From contig CAUYUJ010015699.1 in assembly GCA_963575745.1 (NCBI GenBank), positions 206,120 to 270,119 on the forward strand: a stretch of 64,000 nt of DNA, written 5' to 3'. The translations under genes were made by a program, and so were the position numbers. The notes beneath the pieces were generated by a model. It saw nothing but the letters and a program-made list of their open reading frames with translations, was not told the DNA's origin and did no database searches. This document shows positions 49,144 to 58,508 of the stretch, one piece after another. Each line of letters starts with the position of its first letter. Position 1 is the stretch's first letter. Source of the DNA: Prorocentrum cordatum (lineage: Eukaryota; Sar; Dinophyceae; Prorocentrales; Prorocentraceae).

Positions 49144-49214
49144 TTCGGCGGCTACGCCGCCCCTCCCGACCCTTCAGGCGGCTACACCGCCATGCCCTTC
49201 GGCGGCTACTCCGC
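49144..49214. repeat. GGCGG-N5-CCGCC hairpins (gene F upstream)
   Basis: GGCGGCTACGCCGCC, GGCGGCTACACCGCC and GGCGGCTACTCCGCC in succession. At 49239-49273, TCCGTCTCTCTGGCTGCAA and TTCGTTTTTCTCAACC may be two degraded SL copies (weak). Confidence 0.88.
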
Positions 49215-49332
49215 CCCGCGATCCATTCCCGCCTCCACTTCCGTCTCTCTGGCTGCAATTCGTTTTTCTCAACCGCGCTGGGCCTCGCGCTGCCCCCCGC
49301 CCCCGCCCCTCCCGCGCGCGGGCGTCGGCGCA

Positions 49333-51742
49333 ATGGGGAAACGCGCCCTGCAGGTGGACAAGCAGGTGGAGCAGCGGGCTCGACTGCAACAGTGTCTGGC
49401 CCTGCGCGGCGTGTCCGCGGCTTTGCTCGAGCGAATCGTGACTGCGCTTGGCCATGGCGACGACGCGGGCGATGCTATAGACGTGAGCGCTCGGGCCATG
49501 CAGCGATCGCAGACGGCATCCGTGGCCGATCTCATCAGCGCAGTGCGGCTGCAGCCCAAGATCGGCACGCCTTTCCGATGGAGCGTGGCGCTGCCGCATC
49601 GGCTGATGCCGAGGCTCCTGTCGGACTGCCCTCTCTGGAGTTCAATGTTTTGGGAAGCGATGCGCCGTTTCCCTGTGTCGCGCGATCGGCCGTGGAGGCT
49701 TTTGCTGTACTACGACGACATTGGCGTGGGCAACGCCTTGAAGATAGATAATCGTCGGAATCAGCTCGCGGTGTATGCGAGTTTCCTCGAGTTCGGATCC
49801 TTCTTGCAGAAGGAGGTTGCGTGGCTGCCGATCGGCACCTTGCGCGTCGTCGTGAAGAAGAGCATCGGCGGCTCGGCCGTGGCGCGGGCATTGCTTCGCG
49901 CGCTGTTCCTGGGCCCAGAGAGTCTGTCGGAGCACGGTGCGCCAATCGGCGGCGTGCACTTTTTCGCCAAGTTCCACCGCTTGATTGCAGACGAGGCGGC
50001 TGGAAAAGAGACATTCTGCACCAAGGGCGCTGCAGGTCTGAGACCGTGCTTGCAATGCAAGAACGTTGTGCTGGATCAGGCGGAATGTCTTGCAGACTAC
50101 GACGACGATGATTACCTCGTGCCTCTCTGGTGCGCTGACTCGTCGCGCTTTGACCCGCTGTCGTCAGACGAGTTTTTGCAGCAATATGATGATTTGGCGT
50201 CGCTGCGGGACACGACAACCAGAGCGAACATCGAGAGACTGGAGCCAGGGAGGAAAACATTTCCATCGATCCCCTTCTGATGTCCCCCCCTTCCTTCCCT
50301 TCTGATGTTCCGGCCCCCGAAGGAGACGGCAATGGGCATCACTCTGGATGACCGTTCTCTGGTGGCGTGCCAGGCGTTGCGGACGGTGGCGCCGCCGAGC
50401 ACATACGTGAGGGACCCCATGCATACCATGCTGGCCAGCGGCGGGACCTTGCAGGTCGAAATCTTTGCGCTCCTCAAGGCGGTGAGGGATGTCATCCCCG
50501 ACGCGTGGGGAACGTGGCGGGATCGCTGCTCGGCGTGGCGGACTGGCAGACGCGGCAGGAAACCGCCAGCGTTTCTGTTCAGCGTGGCTCGGAAGAAAGC
50601 GACCTGCAAGGCGTCGCACTTCGTGGGCAAGGCGTCGGATTGCTTGGCCGTGTTCCCTTTGATTCGTCATTGGGTGCACACAGAGCTGCGTCCCAGCGGC
50701 ATGGCGAACGCTGCGGCGCGGTCGTTCGAGGCGATGGCGAAGATGCTCGAATTGTACATGCAGGGCAAAAGGACATGCGGCCGCAGCTGAAACGCAAACG
50801 CTGGCCTGCGCGTTCGAGGATGCACCGCGTCGGCCCGCGCGCATCCTCGAGCGCTTAGGTGGCAGGCGGTTCGGCTACGTCCTGAGGATCGGCGCCGTGC
50901 CGAATTTGATAGCTGTCTGGACCAAGGCCGTTTCGATTTCCTTGGCGCTGCACAAAGCCGCGCACGGGCCAGCCCTGATCAAGCCGAAGCATCATTATTT
51001 GTGGCACGTCCCCGACCAGCCTGCGGAGGACGGCATCTGGTTGGACGCCTTCGTACTCGAGCGGAAGCACAACCTGCTTCGGTCCAGGTCGCAGGAGATC
51101 GACAACCCTGAGAATTTCGAGCGGTCGGCCTTGACGGCGATGCTCGCCTGCTTCCTGGAGGAAGCGAAGGAGGCGCCGCGCTCCCGCGCCAAAGCGTGGC
51201 GCACGCCAGAGCTGGACAGTACGTTCGGGCACTCGGGGCGCAACCTTGCATGCCCTTTGTGGAGGAAGATGGGCTGGGAGAGGGGAAGGCGGTTTGCCGC
51301 CGAGGCGGCTCGCCGCCAGGAGGAGGAGGAGGAGGAGGAGGAGGAGGAGGAGGAGGAGGAACCCCTCCGCAGGGCTGAAACGTGGACCAGCAGAGAGGCG
51401 TCGATCGACGGCCAGATGTACGGCAGCCAGGACAGACGGCGCAACCAACCTTGGTATTTAGGGGTGCACATGCGTGTGCCCCCCCAAAAATCGAGGCGTT
51501 GCTGCCCTCAGGATTTTCTCCTGGGCGACGGCGAGGCGTACATCGTGCATTGCTGCGCGCAGGCTGGCGCCGCCAGCTACCTGCTGGTGGAGACCCTGGA
51601 ATGGGTGCGCGCGCCATGCCCAGGCGCGTCCCTGTGGCGGCCGCGCGGCGACGTCGCCGTGATGCCCGCCGAGCTGATCCCGCCAGCCTGGGCGGCTTAT
51701 CGGCGACTACAGGACGATGGCTATGTGCTCGCCATCACGTGA
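49333..51742 (+). pseudogene. Element gene F: DDE-type transposase-like gene, interrupted
   Basis: ATG 49333. Part 1 (to TGA 50278-50280) has L-L-L-Y-Y-D-D-I-G-V-G-N-A-L-K (Asp pair at residues 128-129), W-L-P-I-G-T-L-R-V-V-V-K-K and a Cys motif G-L-R-P-C-L-Q-C-K-N. A short local duplication of CCCTTCTGATGT surrounds the stop. The same frame resumes with Y-V-R-D-P-M-H-T-M-L-A-S-G-G (Asp at 50413). The frame changes near 50780-50800. Part 3 has L-I-K-P-K-H-H-Y-L-W-H-V-P-D and F-V-L-E-R-K-H-N-L-L (Glu at 51059), a polyglutamate insertion (51320-51360), and a C-terminal domain ending at TGA 51740-51742. D...D-x-x-H...E-x-K-H order suits an RNase-H-fold DDE transposase, perhaps in the Plavaka/CMC neighbourhood, but that placement is tentative. 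Position at the end of a TIR element supports the role. Confidence 0.62.
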
Positions 51743-51773
51743 AAAAGGAAAAAACGAGCGCATGCGAGAGCGG

Positions 51774-51960
51774 ATATGCCGCTGGCGGATGCGCCGCCCT
51801 TCGATAGAGAGGTGCAGGAGGGAGGGGCGGATATGCCGCCGAAGAAGGAAGGCGGGCTCGGGGAGGGAAGGCGGCAGGAGGGAGCGGGGGCGGGCTGGCC
51901 GCCGACAACGAGGAGAGGAGAGGGGAGGCGGTGATGGCCGCCGAGGGGAGGCAGTTTGAA
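51774..51960. repeat. Hairpin-like tract after gene F
   Basis: GCGGATATGCCGCTGGCGGA, TGCGCCGCC, GGCGGATATGCCGCC and later GGCGGCAGG and GGCCGCC words, purine-rich towards the end. Confidence 0.7.
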
Positions 51961-52042
51961 GAATAGTTGATCCCCCCCCCTCTCCCTCTCCCCCCTTCCC
52001 CTCCGCGCCCCGCAGGCGTCCTGAGGGCGGCTCGGCGCGTCG

Positions 52043-52203
52043 ACCTGCGGCGCCCTGTCCTGAAAAACTGTTGTGTTGTAGTTGTTAAAACGTTTTTTGT
52101 GGTTTTTTCCCGAAACATAGCAATATCAAGAACAAACATGCAAAACATAGAAAGTTATGCAAATTTCGGGTTAACCGAATCGGACAGCCCACATCGACTT
52201 AGC
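52043..52203 (-). repeat. Right subterminal inverted repeats
   Basis: GCGGCGCCCTGTCCTG (within 52043-52070) and CAGCCCACATCGACTTAGC (52185-52203) are inverted partners of the left subterminal blocks. The surrounding 52060-52450 is AT-rich and contains no gene. Confidence 0.85.
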
Positions 52204-52452
52204 TGACTTAGCTACTAAGTTGGGTATGTTGAGGTGTATGTATCGATATATCTTGGCAGTGGTACCCGATAGCTCAGTTGATAAGATGGATGGTTCTGTG
52301 AGTAGTATGTATGGTATGTTGTTGAATATACTTATCTAACAAAACGTCAAGTAGATGAATGCGAAGTTCGATATTTTATATATGTTGAATATGTGAGGTC
52401 AACTAGCATGAACCTACATACATCTTCGTTGAAACGATTTCATCGGATATAC

Positions 52453-52493
52453 AACGCTCTTACCGCACTTACACCCACCCGACGATCAAAGCG
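52453..52493 (-). repeat. Right terminal inverted repeat
   Basis: AACGCTCTTACCGCACTTAC at the inner side, ending CGACGATCAAAGCG. The mate of 38287-38327. A G-rich tract follows directly. Confidence 0.95.
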
Positions 52494-52554
52494 GGGGGGG
52501 GGCGGGGGGGGCGGTAAGGGCCGCCATGATTCGGAGAAAGGGGAACGAACTGTG

Positions 52555-52597
52555 ACATGAACAGGAAGAACCGGAGGTCGGCGCAGATTTCTCATCG
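52555..52597 (+). repeat. Foldback family 2, left-half fragment
   Basis: ACATGAACAGGAAGAACCGG plus AGGTCGGCGCAGATTTCTC corresponds to the left arm only. Confidence 0.5.
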
Positions 52598-52999
52598 TCT
52601 TCTCGGTCGTCGACGTTATCGCTGTCGTCGTCGCCGCCGCCGTCGTCGTCGTCTTCGTCGTCCGTTGCCGTCGTCACCGTTGTCGGTCGTCGTCGTCGTC
52701 GTCGTTGTCGTCGGCGTCGGCGTCGGCGTCGGCGTCGTCGTCGTCGTTGTCGGTCGTCGTCGTCGTCGTCGCCGCCGTCGCCATCGTCGTCGTCGTCGTC
52801 GTCGTCGTCGTTGTCGGTCGTCGTCGTCGTCTTCGTCGTCCGTCGTCGTCGTCGTCGGCGTGGGCGTCGTCGTCGGCGTCGGCGACGGCGTCTTCGTCGG
52901 CGGCGTCGGCGTCGTCGGCGTCGTCGTCGTCGTCGTGGTCGTCGTCGGCGGTCGTCGGCGGTCGTCGGTCGTCGTCGTCGGCGTCATCGTCGTCGTCGT

Positions 53000-53033
<34 letters not shown>

Positions 53034-53230
53034 GTCGTCGTCGTCGTCGTCTTCGTGTTCGTCGTCGGCGGTCGTCGGCGGTCGTCGGTCGCCGTCGTCG
53101 GCGTCGGCGTCGTCGTCGTCTCGTCATCGTCGGCGTCGTCGTCGTGGCGTCGGTGTCGTCGGCGTCGTGATCGTCGTCGTCGTCGCGTCGTCGGCGGTCG
53201 TCGGCGTCGTGATCGTCGTCGTCGTCGGGT
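52598..53230. repeat. (CGT)n / (CGTCGG)n microsatellite
   Basis: More than 600 bp of GTC/CGT triplets with GGCGTC variants. The long frames here are artefacts. A GC-rich stretch to 53446 has no supported gene. Confidence 0.96.
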
Positions 53231-53446
53231 CGTCGTGCTGCGTCGGCCGCCGCGCCTCGCTGCTCCCCGCGTGCGAGGGCGCCCGCCCGCCGCGGCCCCG
53301 ACCCCCCTCCGGAGTGAGGCGGGCGCCGCCGGAGCGGCAGCAGCGGGCCGTGTGCGCGTTCGCGCGCGAGCAGGGCCTGCCGGCGGGGCAGGACCGTCGG
53401 CGGGGTCAGGGCGGGCGGGGCAGGGGAGCGCCCGGGCCTCGCTTGT

Positions 53447-53606
53447 CAGGAGGGGATCACACACAGACACAATGAATCGCCGCTCCCCAGGAAAACGTGG
53501 GGAACTATGGGAAGCGGGGGGGAAGACGAAAACCCAGAAAATATGAAACAAATATGGGGAATCCTGTTATTTGTGTGTATCTATTCGTGTGTCCCAGGGC
53601 CCCTTT
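53447..53606 (+). repeat. Dispersed family 1, copy 5
   Basis: Starts CAGGAGGGGATCACACACAG. Contains GAATCGCCGCTCCCCAGGA, GGGGGGAAGACGAAAACCCA and GGGGAATCCTGTTATTTG, and ends GTGTCCCAGGGCCCCTTTG. Confidence 0.9.
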
Positions 53607-53711
53607 GGCTTGGGCGTGTGCGCTGTGCCTCGGCAAGAGCTCTATCGAGGAGCCTGTTGGGCCGTCTCGCGAGAGCGCACGCGCGCGAAAGCCCTCTGAA
53701 GGAGAGAAAAC

Positions 53712-53838
53712 CGGCATAAACACAAATCGTTGGCACTGCGCGTGGATTTCTTGGATCCGCGCTGGGCCCCCCCCCAGCGGCGCCTCAGGCGCCGCCCCTG
53801 GCGGTCCGGAGCCACCCAATCAGTTCCAAGAGCAGAAA
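53712..53838 (+). repeat. Foldback family 2, copy 7
   Basis: GCATAAACAC, TTGGCACTGCGCGTGGATTT and CTTGGATCCGCGCTGGGCCC form the left arm, with the centre GGCGCCTCAGGCGCCGCC. The right arm is degraded. It abuts copy 8. Confidence 0.8.
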
Positions 53839-53839
53839 A

Positions 53840-53980
53840 CTGCATAAACATGAGCTTTTGACGCTCCGCGCGGATTTCTCGGATCCTCGTTGGGCCCCCC
53901 CGGCGGCGCACACGGCGCCGCCGGGGTCCGGCGCGGATCCCAGAAATCCGCGCGCAGCGCCAAAAGTTCATGTTTATGTG
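53840..53980 (+). repeat. Foldback family 2, copy 8 (best preserved)
   Basis: Ends ATAAACATGA and TCATGTTTAT. The left arm GACGCTCCGCGCGGATTTCT pairs with AGAAATCCGCGCGCAGCGCC on the right, and GGATCCTCG with CGCGGATCC. Arms of about 60 bp are nearly perfect; centre GGCGGCGCACACGGCGCCGCC. Confidence 0.93.
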
Positions 53981-54144
53981 TTTTCTTTTTCTTCCCCTGG
54001 CCTCGCTCGGACGTGTGCATTTCTCCTGGGCAAGAGCTTTATCGAGGAGCATTTGGGGCCGTCTTGCGAGAGAACACGCGCGCAAAAGTCGGACGGAGGC
54101 ACGAGGAATGGACGTCCGGGCGATGGCGAGACTCGCCACTATCA

Positions 54145-54810
54145 TCACCACCTCATCCTCCTCCTCCTCCTCCTTCTCCCCCTCCTCCTCCTCCTCCTCC
54201 TCCTCCTCCTCCTCCTCCTCCTCTCCTCCTCCTCCTCCTCCTCCTCCTCTTTCTCCTCCTCCTCCTCTCCTCTTCCTCCTCCTCCTCCTCCTCTTCCTCC
54301 TCCATCTCCTCCTCCATCTCCTCCTCCTCTATCTCCTCCTCCTCCTCCTCTTCCTCCTTCTCCTCCATTCTCCTCCATCTCCTCCTCCATCTCCTCCTCC
54401 TCTATCTCCTCCTCCTCCTCTTCCTCCTCTTCCTCCTCCTTCTCCATCATCTCCTCCCTCCTCCTCCTCCTCCTCTTTCTCCCTCCTCCTCCTCTTCCTC
54501 CTCCATCTCCTCCTCCTCCTCCTCTATCTCCTCCTCCTCCTCCTCCTCCTCCTTCCCCTCCTTCCCCTCCTCCTCCTCTTCCTCCTCCTCCTCCTCCTCC
54601 ATTATCATCTCCTCTTCCTCCTCCATCATCTCCTCTTCCTCCTCCTTCTCCTCCTCTTTCTCCTCCTCCTCCTCCTCTTCCTCCTCCATCTCCTCCTCCA
54701 TCTCCTCCTCCATCTCCTCCTCCTCTTTCTCCGCCTCCTCCTCCTCTTCCTCCTCTTCCTCCTCCTCCTCCTCCTCCTCCATCTCCTCCTCCTCCTTCGC
54801 CTCCTCCCCC
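54145..54810. repeat. (CTC)n / (TCC)n microsatellite
   Basis: About 650 bp of CTC triplets with TTC, ATC and CAT interruptions. Frames over it are artefacts. Confidence 0.97.
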
Positions 54811-54856
54811 AGCAGTTAGAACAGCGCCACGTGCCAAATCGAGGGCGCGGGGGTCG

Positions 54857-54922
54857 GACCTGGTGGTGACCTGGTGGTGGCGTGGTGGTGACCTGGTGGT
54901 GACCTGGCGGTGGCGTGTTGCT
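54857..54922. repeat. GGTGACCTGGTGGT minisatellite
   Basis: Five to six copies of GACCTGGTGGTG / GGCGTGGTGGTG, about 12 bp each. Confidence 0.85.
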
Positions 54923-55445
54923 GGCGTGGGAGACGGAAAAAACGCACCGTTCTTCTTCGAGGTAACGACTAGCCTTGACTTCGTGTCGTTTCCCATCGCC
55001 TTCATCCATGAGTTTCGCGTCGTCGCGCCGCCAGACCTGTCGCTCAGGATCGCGTGATGCACCTGGATGGCGGATAAATGTCAACATCGGGCTCTCATTG
55101 AGTGTTGTTTCACAGTTATGAATTGAAGCTTGGGCCTTGAGACAGGTGCACAGTTGGATGGCAAGGGTTTGTCCAACGGCGATGAAGGTTGAAAATGCGG
55201 TTCTCGAGTGTTGATTCACCGAATGTTGCGATCTCGGCGGTTGCAATTCAGCAGTACTCAAATCCTGATTGCCAATCGAAGCTGGCTCTTACTGCATGGA
55301 CTGACAGCTCGAAGAGAGATCTACTATTCTGTCGCCTGTGGTATCCTCAAGCCGACAGCTTTTAAGGTTGATGCTGCTATACCAGCTGCTTGCGCGGAAG
55401 GGGCTGCTCCTATCCAAAACCGATTTACCTCGCGTTCGTCAATTT
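54923..55445. other. No supported gene
   Basis: Moderate-complexity sequence. A frame of about 250 codons beginning at 55208 runs through a family 1 copy and so is not credible as a gene. Confidence 0.5.
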
Positions 55446-55562
55446 CAGGAAGGAAAACGCATGCAGGCACAAATTATCGTCGACCCCCCAGAACATTCGT
55501 GAAACTATTGGAGGTGAGGGGGAAAACGAAAATCCATAAAGTGCGCGTCCCTGGACCCCTTC
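55446..55562 (+). repeat. Dispersed family 1, copy 6 (diverged)
   Basis: CAGGAAGGAAAACGCATGC, then AATTATCGTCGACCCCCCAG, AAACTATTGGAGGTGAGGGG, AAAACGAAAATCCA, then GTCCCTGGACCCCTT. Shorter than the others; the TTTGTGTGT segment is missing. Confidence 0.7.
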
Positions 55563-56440
55563 AACAGTTCAGAGCTCCCGACCTAAGTCCAGCCCGGGCC
55601 CGCTGGCGACGGGCCGGCTCGCGATCCATATACCGCGGCCGCGCGTCGAGAAACGGCGTGATCTCCGTTTTTTTTGTTTTCGTTCCATGCTCTGAGCGGC
55701 GGCTTCCCGCGGCCGTGAAAGGAGCTGCTGCGTTCAGGGTGCTCTGGGTTTCCCCCAGCTGTATCTCCCCTCCCTTCGTTCCATGGTCGGGTTTTCTGCG
55801 AGGGTTTCCTGCGGCCGCTCGTCATCGGCGCGGCGCGCGCTCTTTCTCAGGCCTCTCTGCCAGATGCTTCGGCAGCAAATCGTGGGAGCCTTATAACTAC
55901 CCTCGCACTTCCCTCTTTGGAGCGCAGCCAACAGGATTGAAGGGGAGGCTCCAATGAGTTGCCGCAGAACAATGCACGGATGGGGGGCGATTGCTTTTGT
56001 GACCGGCTCCGCTGTGGCACGCTGCGCGGCCGAATCTCCAGCGATCGCAAACATGGAACAATGGGGGCATGGATTAGCGACGGGTCCCGTTTCCAGAGGA
56101 AATCGCGGATTTCCGCCGCCGAACGGGGCGGCGCCGGCAGCATTTTGGGGAGGGCACTTCTCCCGATCCATGGATTTGGCGACCGCGCGCCGAATCCATG
56201 GATTGCTAATGCATGTTTGCGCGCCCCCGAGGATCTCCGCGCTACGGTTAAGTCGGCCCTGCCATTCTACAGGAGGAATACTCAAACATCGTAACAAAAA
56301 AGTTCGGGGACGATGTTTGGAGTAGTGTTGGGCATTTGATTATCTTGGATTTGTTTCCTACATCCAAAGTGGGGGTCTTGTTTTCTCTGCGCACCCCCCG
56401 CGCAGGATTTATCCCACCCCTTCTTTTCCTCATCATCATC
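55563..56440. other. No supported gene; dispersed family 9 copy 2 at 56045-56245
   Basis: 56045-56245 shares GGATTAGCGACGGGTCCCG, ATCGCGGATTTCCGCCGCCG, CATTTTGGGGAGGGC and TTTGGCGACCGCGCGCC with 37895-38110. The rest shows nothing convincing. Confidence 0.6.
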
Positions 56441-56730
56441 GTCATCAGCATCAACATCATCATCATCGCACACTCTAACGCACTCAGACTCACACACTCA
56501 CTCCCCCTCTCCGCCGCGCTCACTCACTTCACCGTCATCACTGGCGCTCTCACTCACACCCACACTTACTCACTCACACACTCACACCCACCATCATGAT
56601 CACCATCATCATCACTCGATCACTCACCCACTCACCCACTCACTCACTCACTCAACTCACTCAACCATCATCATCCATTCAGTCACCGTCATCATCACTC
56701 ACTTACTCATCACTTCGTCATCACTCACTC
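56440..56730. repeat. CATCAT and CACTCA simple repeats
   Basis: TCATCATCG words, then ACTCACACACTCACACCC and CACTCACTCACTCA tracts. Confidence 0.9.
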
Positions 56731-56769
56731 CCTAGCTTGAATATGGAGGAAATATCAGACGGGGGCTTC

Positions 56770-57185
56770 GTCTGTGAGTGAATTGTGAAGAAATTTCAGG
56801 CGGGAGCCCTGTCCCCATGGATCCCGCACCTCTCGTTTGTAATCCGAGCGGGTCATCCTCAACCCTGTAACTGTCGTCACTTTTGGGCTCCTGAGGCCTG
56901 ATTTTGGAGGATGCATCAAGTGGGAACTTCGTCTGTGAGTGAATTGCGAGGATGTCTCAGGCGGGAGCCCCTTCCCTATGCGCCGCGCGCTTCATGTTGG
57001 CAATCCGAGCGTGTCATCCTCAACCCTTTCACTGTCGTCGCGCTTGGGCTCCTCAGGCTGGAACTTGGAGGAATTATCCAGCGGGATCCTCGTCTGTGAG
57101 TGAAGTGCGAGGAAGTCTCAGGCGGAAGCCCATTCCCTATGGAGCACGCGCTTTGTGTTGGTAATTTGAGCGCGGTCATTCGAAT
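56770..57185 (-). repeat. Dispersed family 5, copy 3 (inverted), about 2.5 tandem units
   Basis: Unit words are CAGGCGGGAGCCCCTTCCCT, TTCATGTTGGCAATCCGAGC, TCATCCTCAACCC, TTGGGCTCCT and TCGTCTGTGAGTGAA. They repeat at about 145-bp spacing and correspond to the reverse complement of 9340-9560. Confidence 0.75.
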
Positions 57186-57233
57186 TCTGTAACCGTTGTT
57201 ATTTTTGGCTCTTCGGGCTGCACGTACGTGTAG

Positions 57234-57421
57234 AGGACGAATGCCGCACGCGCGTGCGGAACATGCTGATCCTGCGGCCGCCCCCGCGAGACATCCTGGA
57301 TCGGGGGCCCCCTGCGCACCTGCAGAGGGCGCTCCGGAAATTCGGCGAGAAAACGAAGACTTCCGTGGATGAGGCCGAGCAGCTCGCCGCGGAGGTTGGC
57401 GTCGTGCTGCCTCCCGCCTGA
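57234..57421 (+). CDS. Candidate terminal exon of an unknown host gene
   Basis: After a GTACGTGTAG acceptor-like end, a frame of about 62 codons reads E-C-R-T-R-V-R-N-M-L-I-L-R-P-P-P-R-D-I-L. It continues H-L-Q-R-A-L-R-K-F-G-E-K-T-K-T, then D-E-A-E-Q-L-A-A-E-V-G-V-V-L-P-P-A and a stop (TGA 57419-57421). Composition and third-position GC are coding-like, and it lies directly after a family 5 repeat that would be intronic. Upstream exons were not found. Protein not recognised. Confidence 0.5.
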
Positions 57422-57604
57422 GCGCCGCGGCGCGCAGCTGGAGGCCCGCGGGGTTGTCCCAAAGGCATGGCCCGCGGGGCTGTCCCAAAGGCTTCGCGAA
57501 CCAGCCGTCGGCTAACGCGCGCGCGCTGGTCGAGGCGGCGACGGCGCCGAGGAACATGGATTTGCCTACCCCGGCCAGGGGGAAGGGAGGGAACACATGG
57601 AGAA

Positions 57605-57925
57605 GAAACAAGGTAAGGATGAGGACGGTGAAGGGGTAGGGAGAAGGTGGTGATGATGAGGAGGAGGTGGAAAGGGAGGAGGAGGAGAAGGAGGGGGAGG
57701 AGGAGGAGAAATAGAAGGAGGAGGAGGAGGCGGAGGAGGAGGGGGAGGAGGAGGAGGAGGAAGGGGGGGGAGGGGGAGGAGGGGGAGGAGGAGGAGAGGA
57801 GGAGGAGGAGGGGAGGAGGAGGAGGAGGAATAAATAATAGGAGGAGGAAGGAGGAGGAGGAGAGGAGGAGGAGGAGGAGAGGAGAGGAGGAGGCGGAGGA
57901 GGAGGAGGGGGGGAGGAAAAGACAA
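57605..57925. repeat. (GGA)n microsatellite
   Basis: GGA/GAG triplets with GGGGG interruptions. The frames on both strands are artefacts. Confidence 0.95.
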
Positions 57926-58461
57926 AGCAGAGGGCGAGAGGAGGGTGTCCGCCAGGGCGAGGGGGGAAGGCGAAGGGCAAACCAAACAGGTGTTCATGCG
58001 GGGTCTTTCCGTCGGAGTCAGTTATTAGTCGTGCAAGGTCTGCGTGTAGGGAGACGGGTCCGACCTAACGTTGCGGTCGGATCGTCCTGTGTGGCGGCGC
58101 TCCCCGGGGGGGAGGGCAGAAGGGGGCTCCTGTGGGCGTCCTGAAGCTCGATGAAACGAGCGCGCGAAATAACCATTCCCCGGACATCGGTATTGTTTAA
58201 CCGATCCCCATCCCCATCCCCATCCCCTTCGAAACCCCCACCAAGTTACCCCCCCCAAGTTGGGGGTACACCAGTCGAAACCCGAAGGAAACGACCTATA
58301 CCCGTATTCAGGGGGTAAATCGGCCAGTGGGACCCAGGGCACGCCGCTGGGGATGGGATCGGTTGAACGATGTTCAGAAAATTGGGAAACCAGTGGCATC
58401 TTGGGAGCTTCTCGGGCCACCTTAGGGCCCTCTTTTGGGACTCCAGGCTTTCTGACGCTTT
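57926..58461. other. No supported gene
   Basis: Includes a short (CCCCAT)n run (about 58205-58230). Otherwise no clear repeat or coding signal. Confidence 0.5.
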
Positions 58462-58468
58462 CGCCTCG

Positions 58469-58508
<40 letters not shown>

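Larger units (their letters stand above)
38287..52493 (+). mobile_element. 14.2-kb multigene DNA transposon with terminal inverted repeats
   Basis: The left end starts CGCTTTGATCGTCGGGTGG and the right end is the inverted equivalent. The two 41-bp termini (38287-38327 and 52453-52493) differ at one position. Inside them, two more blocks pair in inverted order: 38455-38472 with 52185-52203, and 38560-38588 with 52043-52070. The interior carries six plus-strand genes (A 39468, B 42328, C 43925, D 45738, E 48490, F 49333). F has DDE-transposase-like features. The end regions (38328-38560 and 52072-52452) are AT-rich, unlike the GC-rich interior. Short GGCGG/CCGCC hairpins cluster before each gene. 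I see no clear target-site duplication; the right flank is G-rich low complexity. Several genes have frame breaks, so this copy may be decayed despite well-preserved ends. Confidence 0.88.

Noticed and set aside
38287-52493. Giant virus or Maverick/Polinton interpretation of the multigene element
   Set aside because: I see no DNA polymerase B, retroviral-type integrase, packaging ATPase or capsid motif; the only recognisable enzyme is transposase-like.
55208-55957. ORF of about 250 codons
   Set aside because: It reads straight through a diverged family 1 repeat and has no coding-like composition outside it.
57195-57216. CCGTTGTTATTTTTGGCTCTT as a spliced-leader relic
   Set aside because: It is the terminal part of a tandem family 5 unit. 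Sister units read ACTTTTGGGCTCC and GCTTGGGCTCC, so the resemblance is coincidental.
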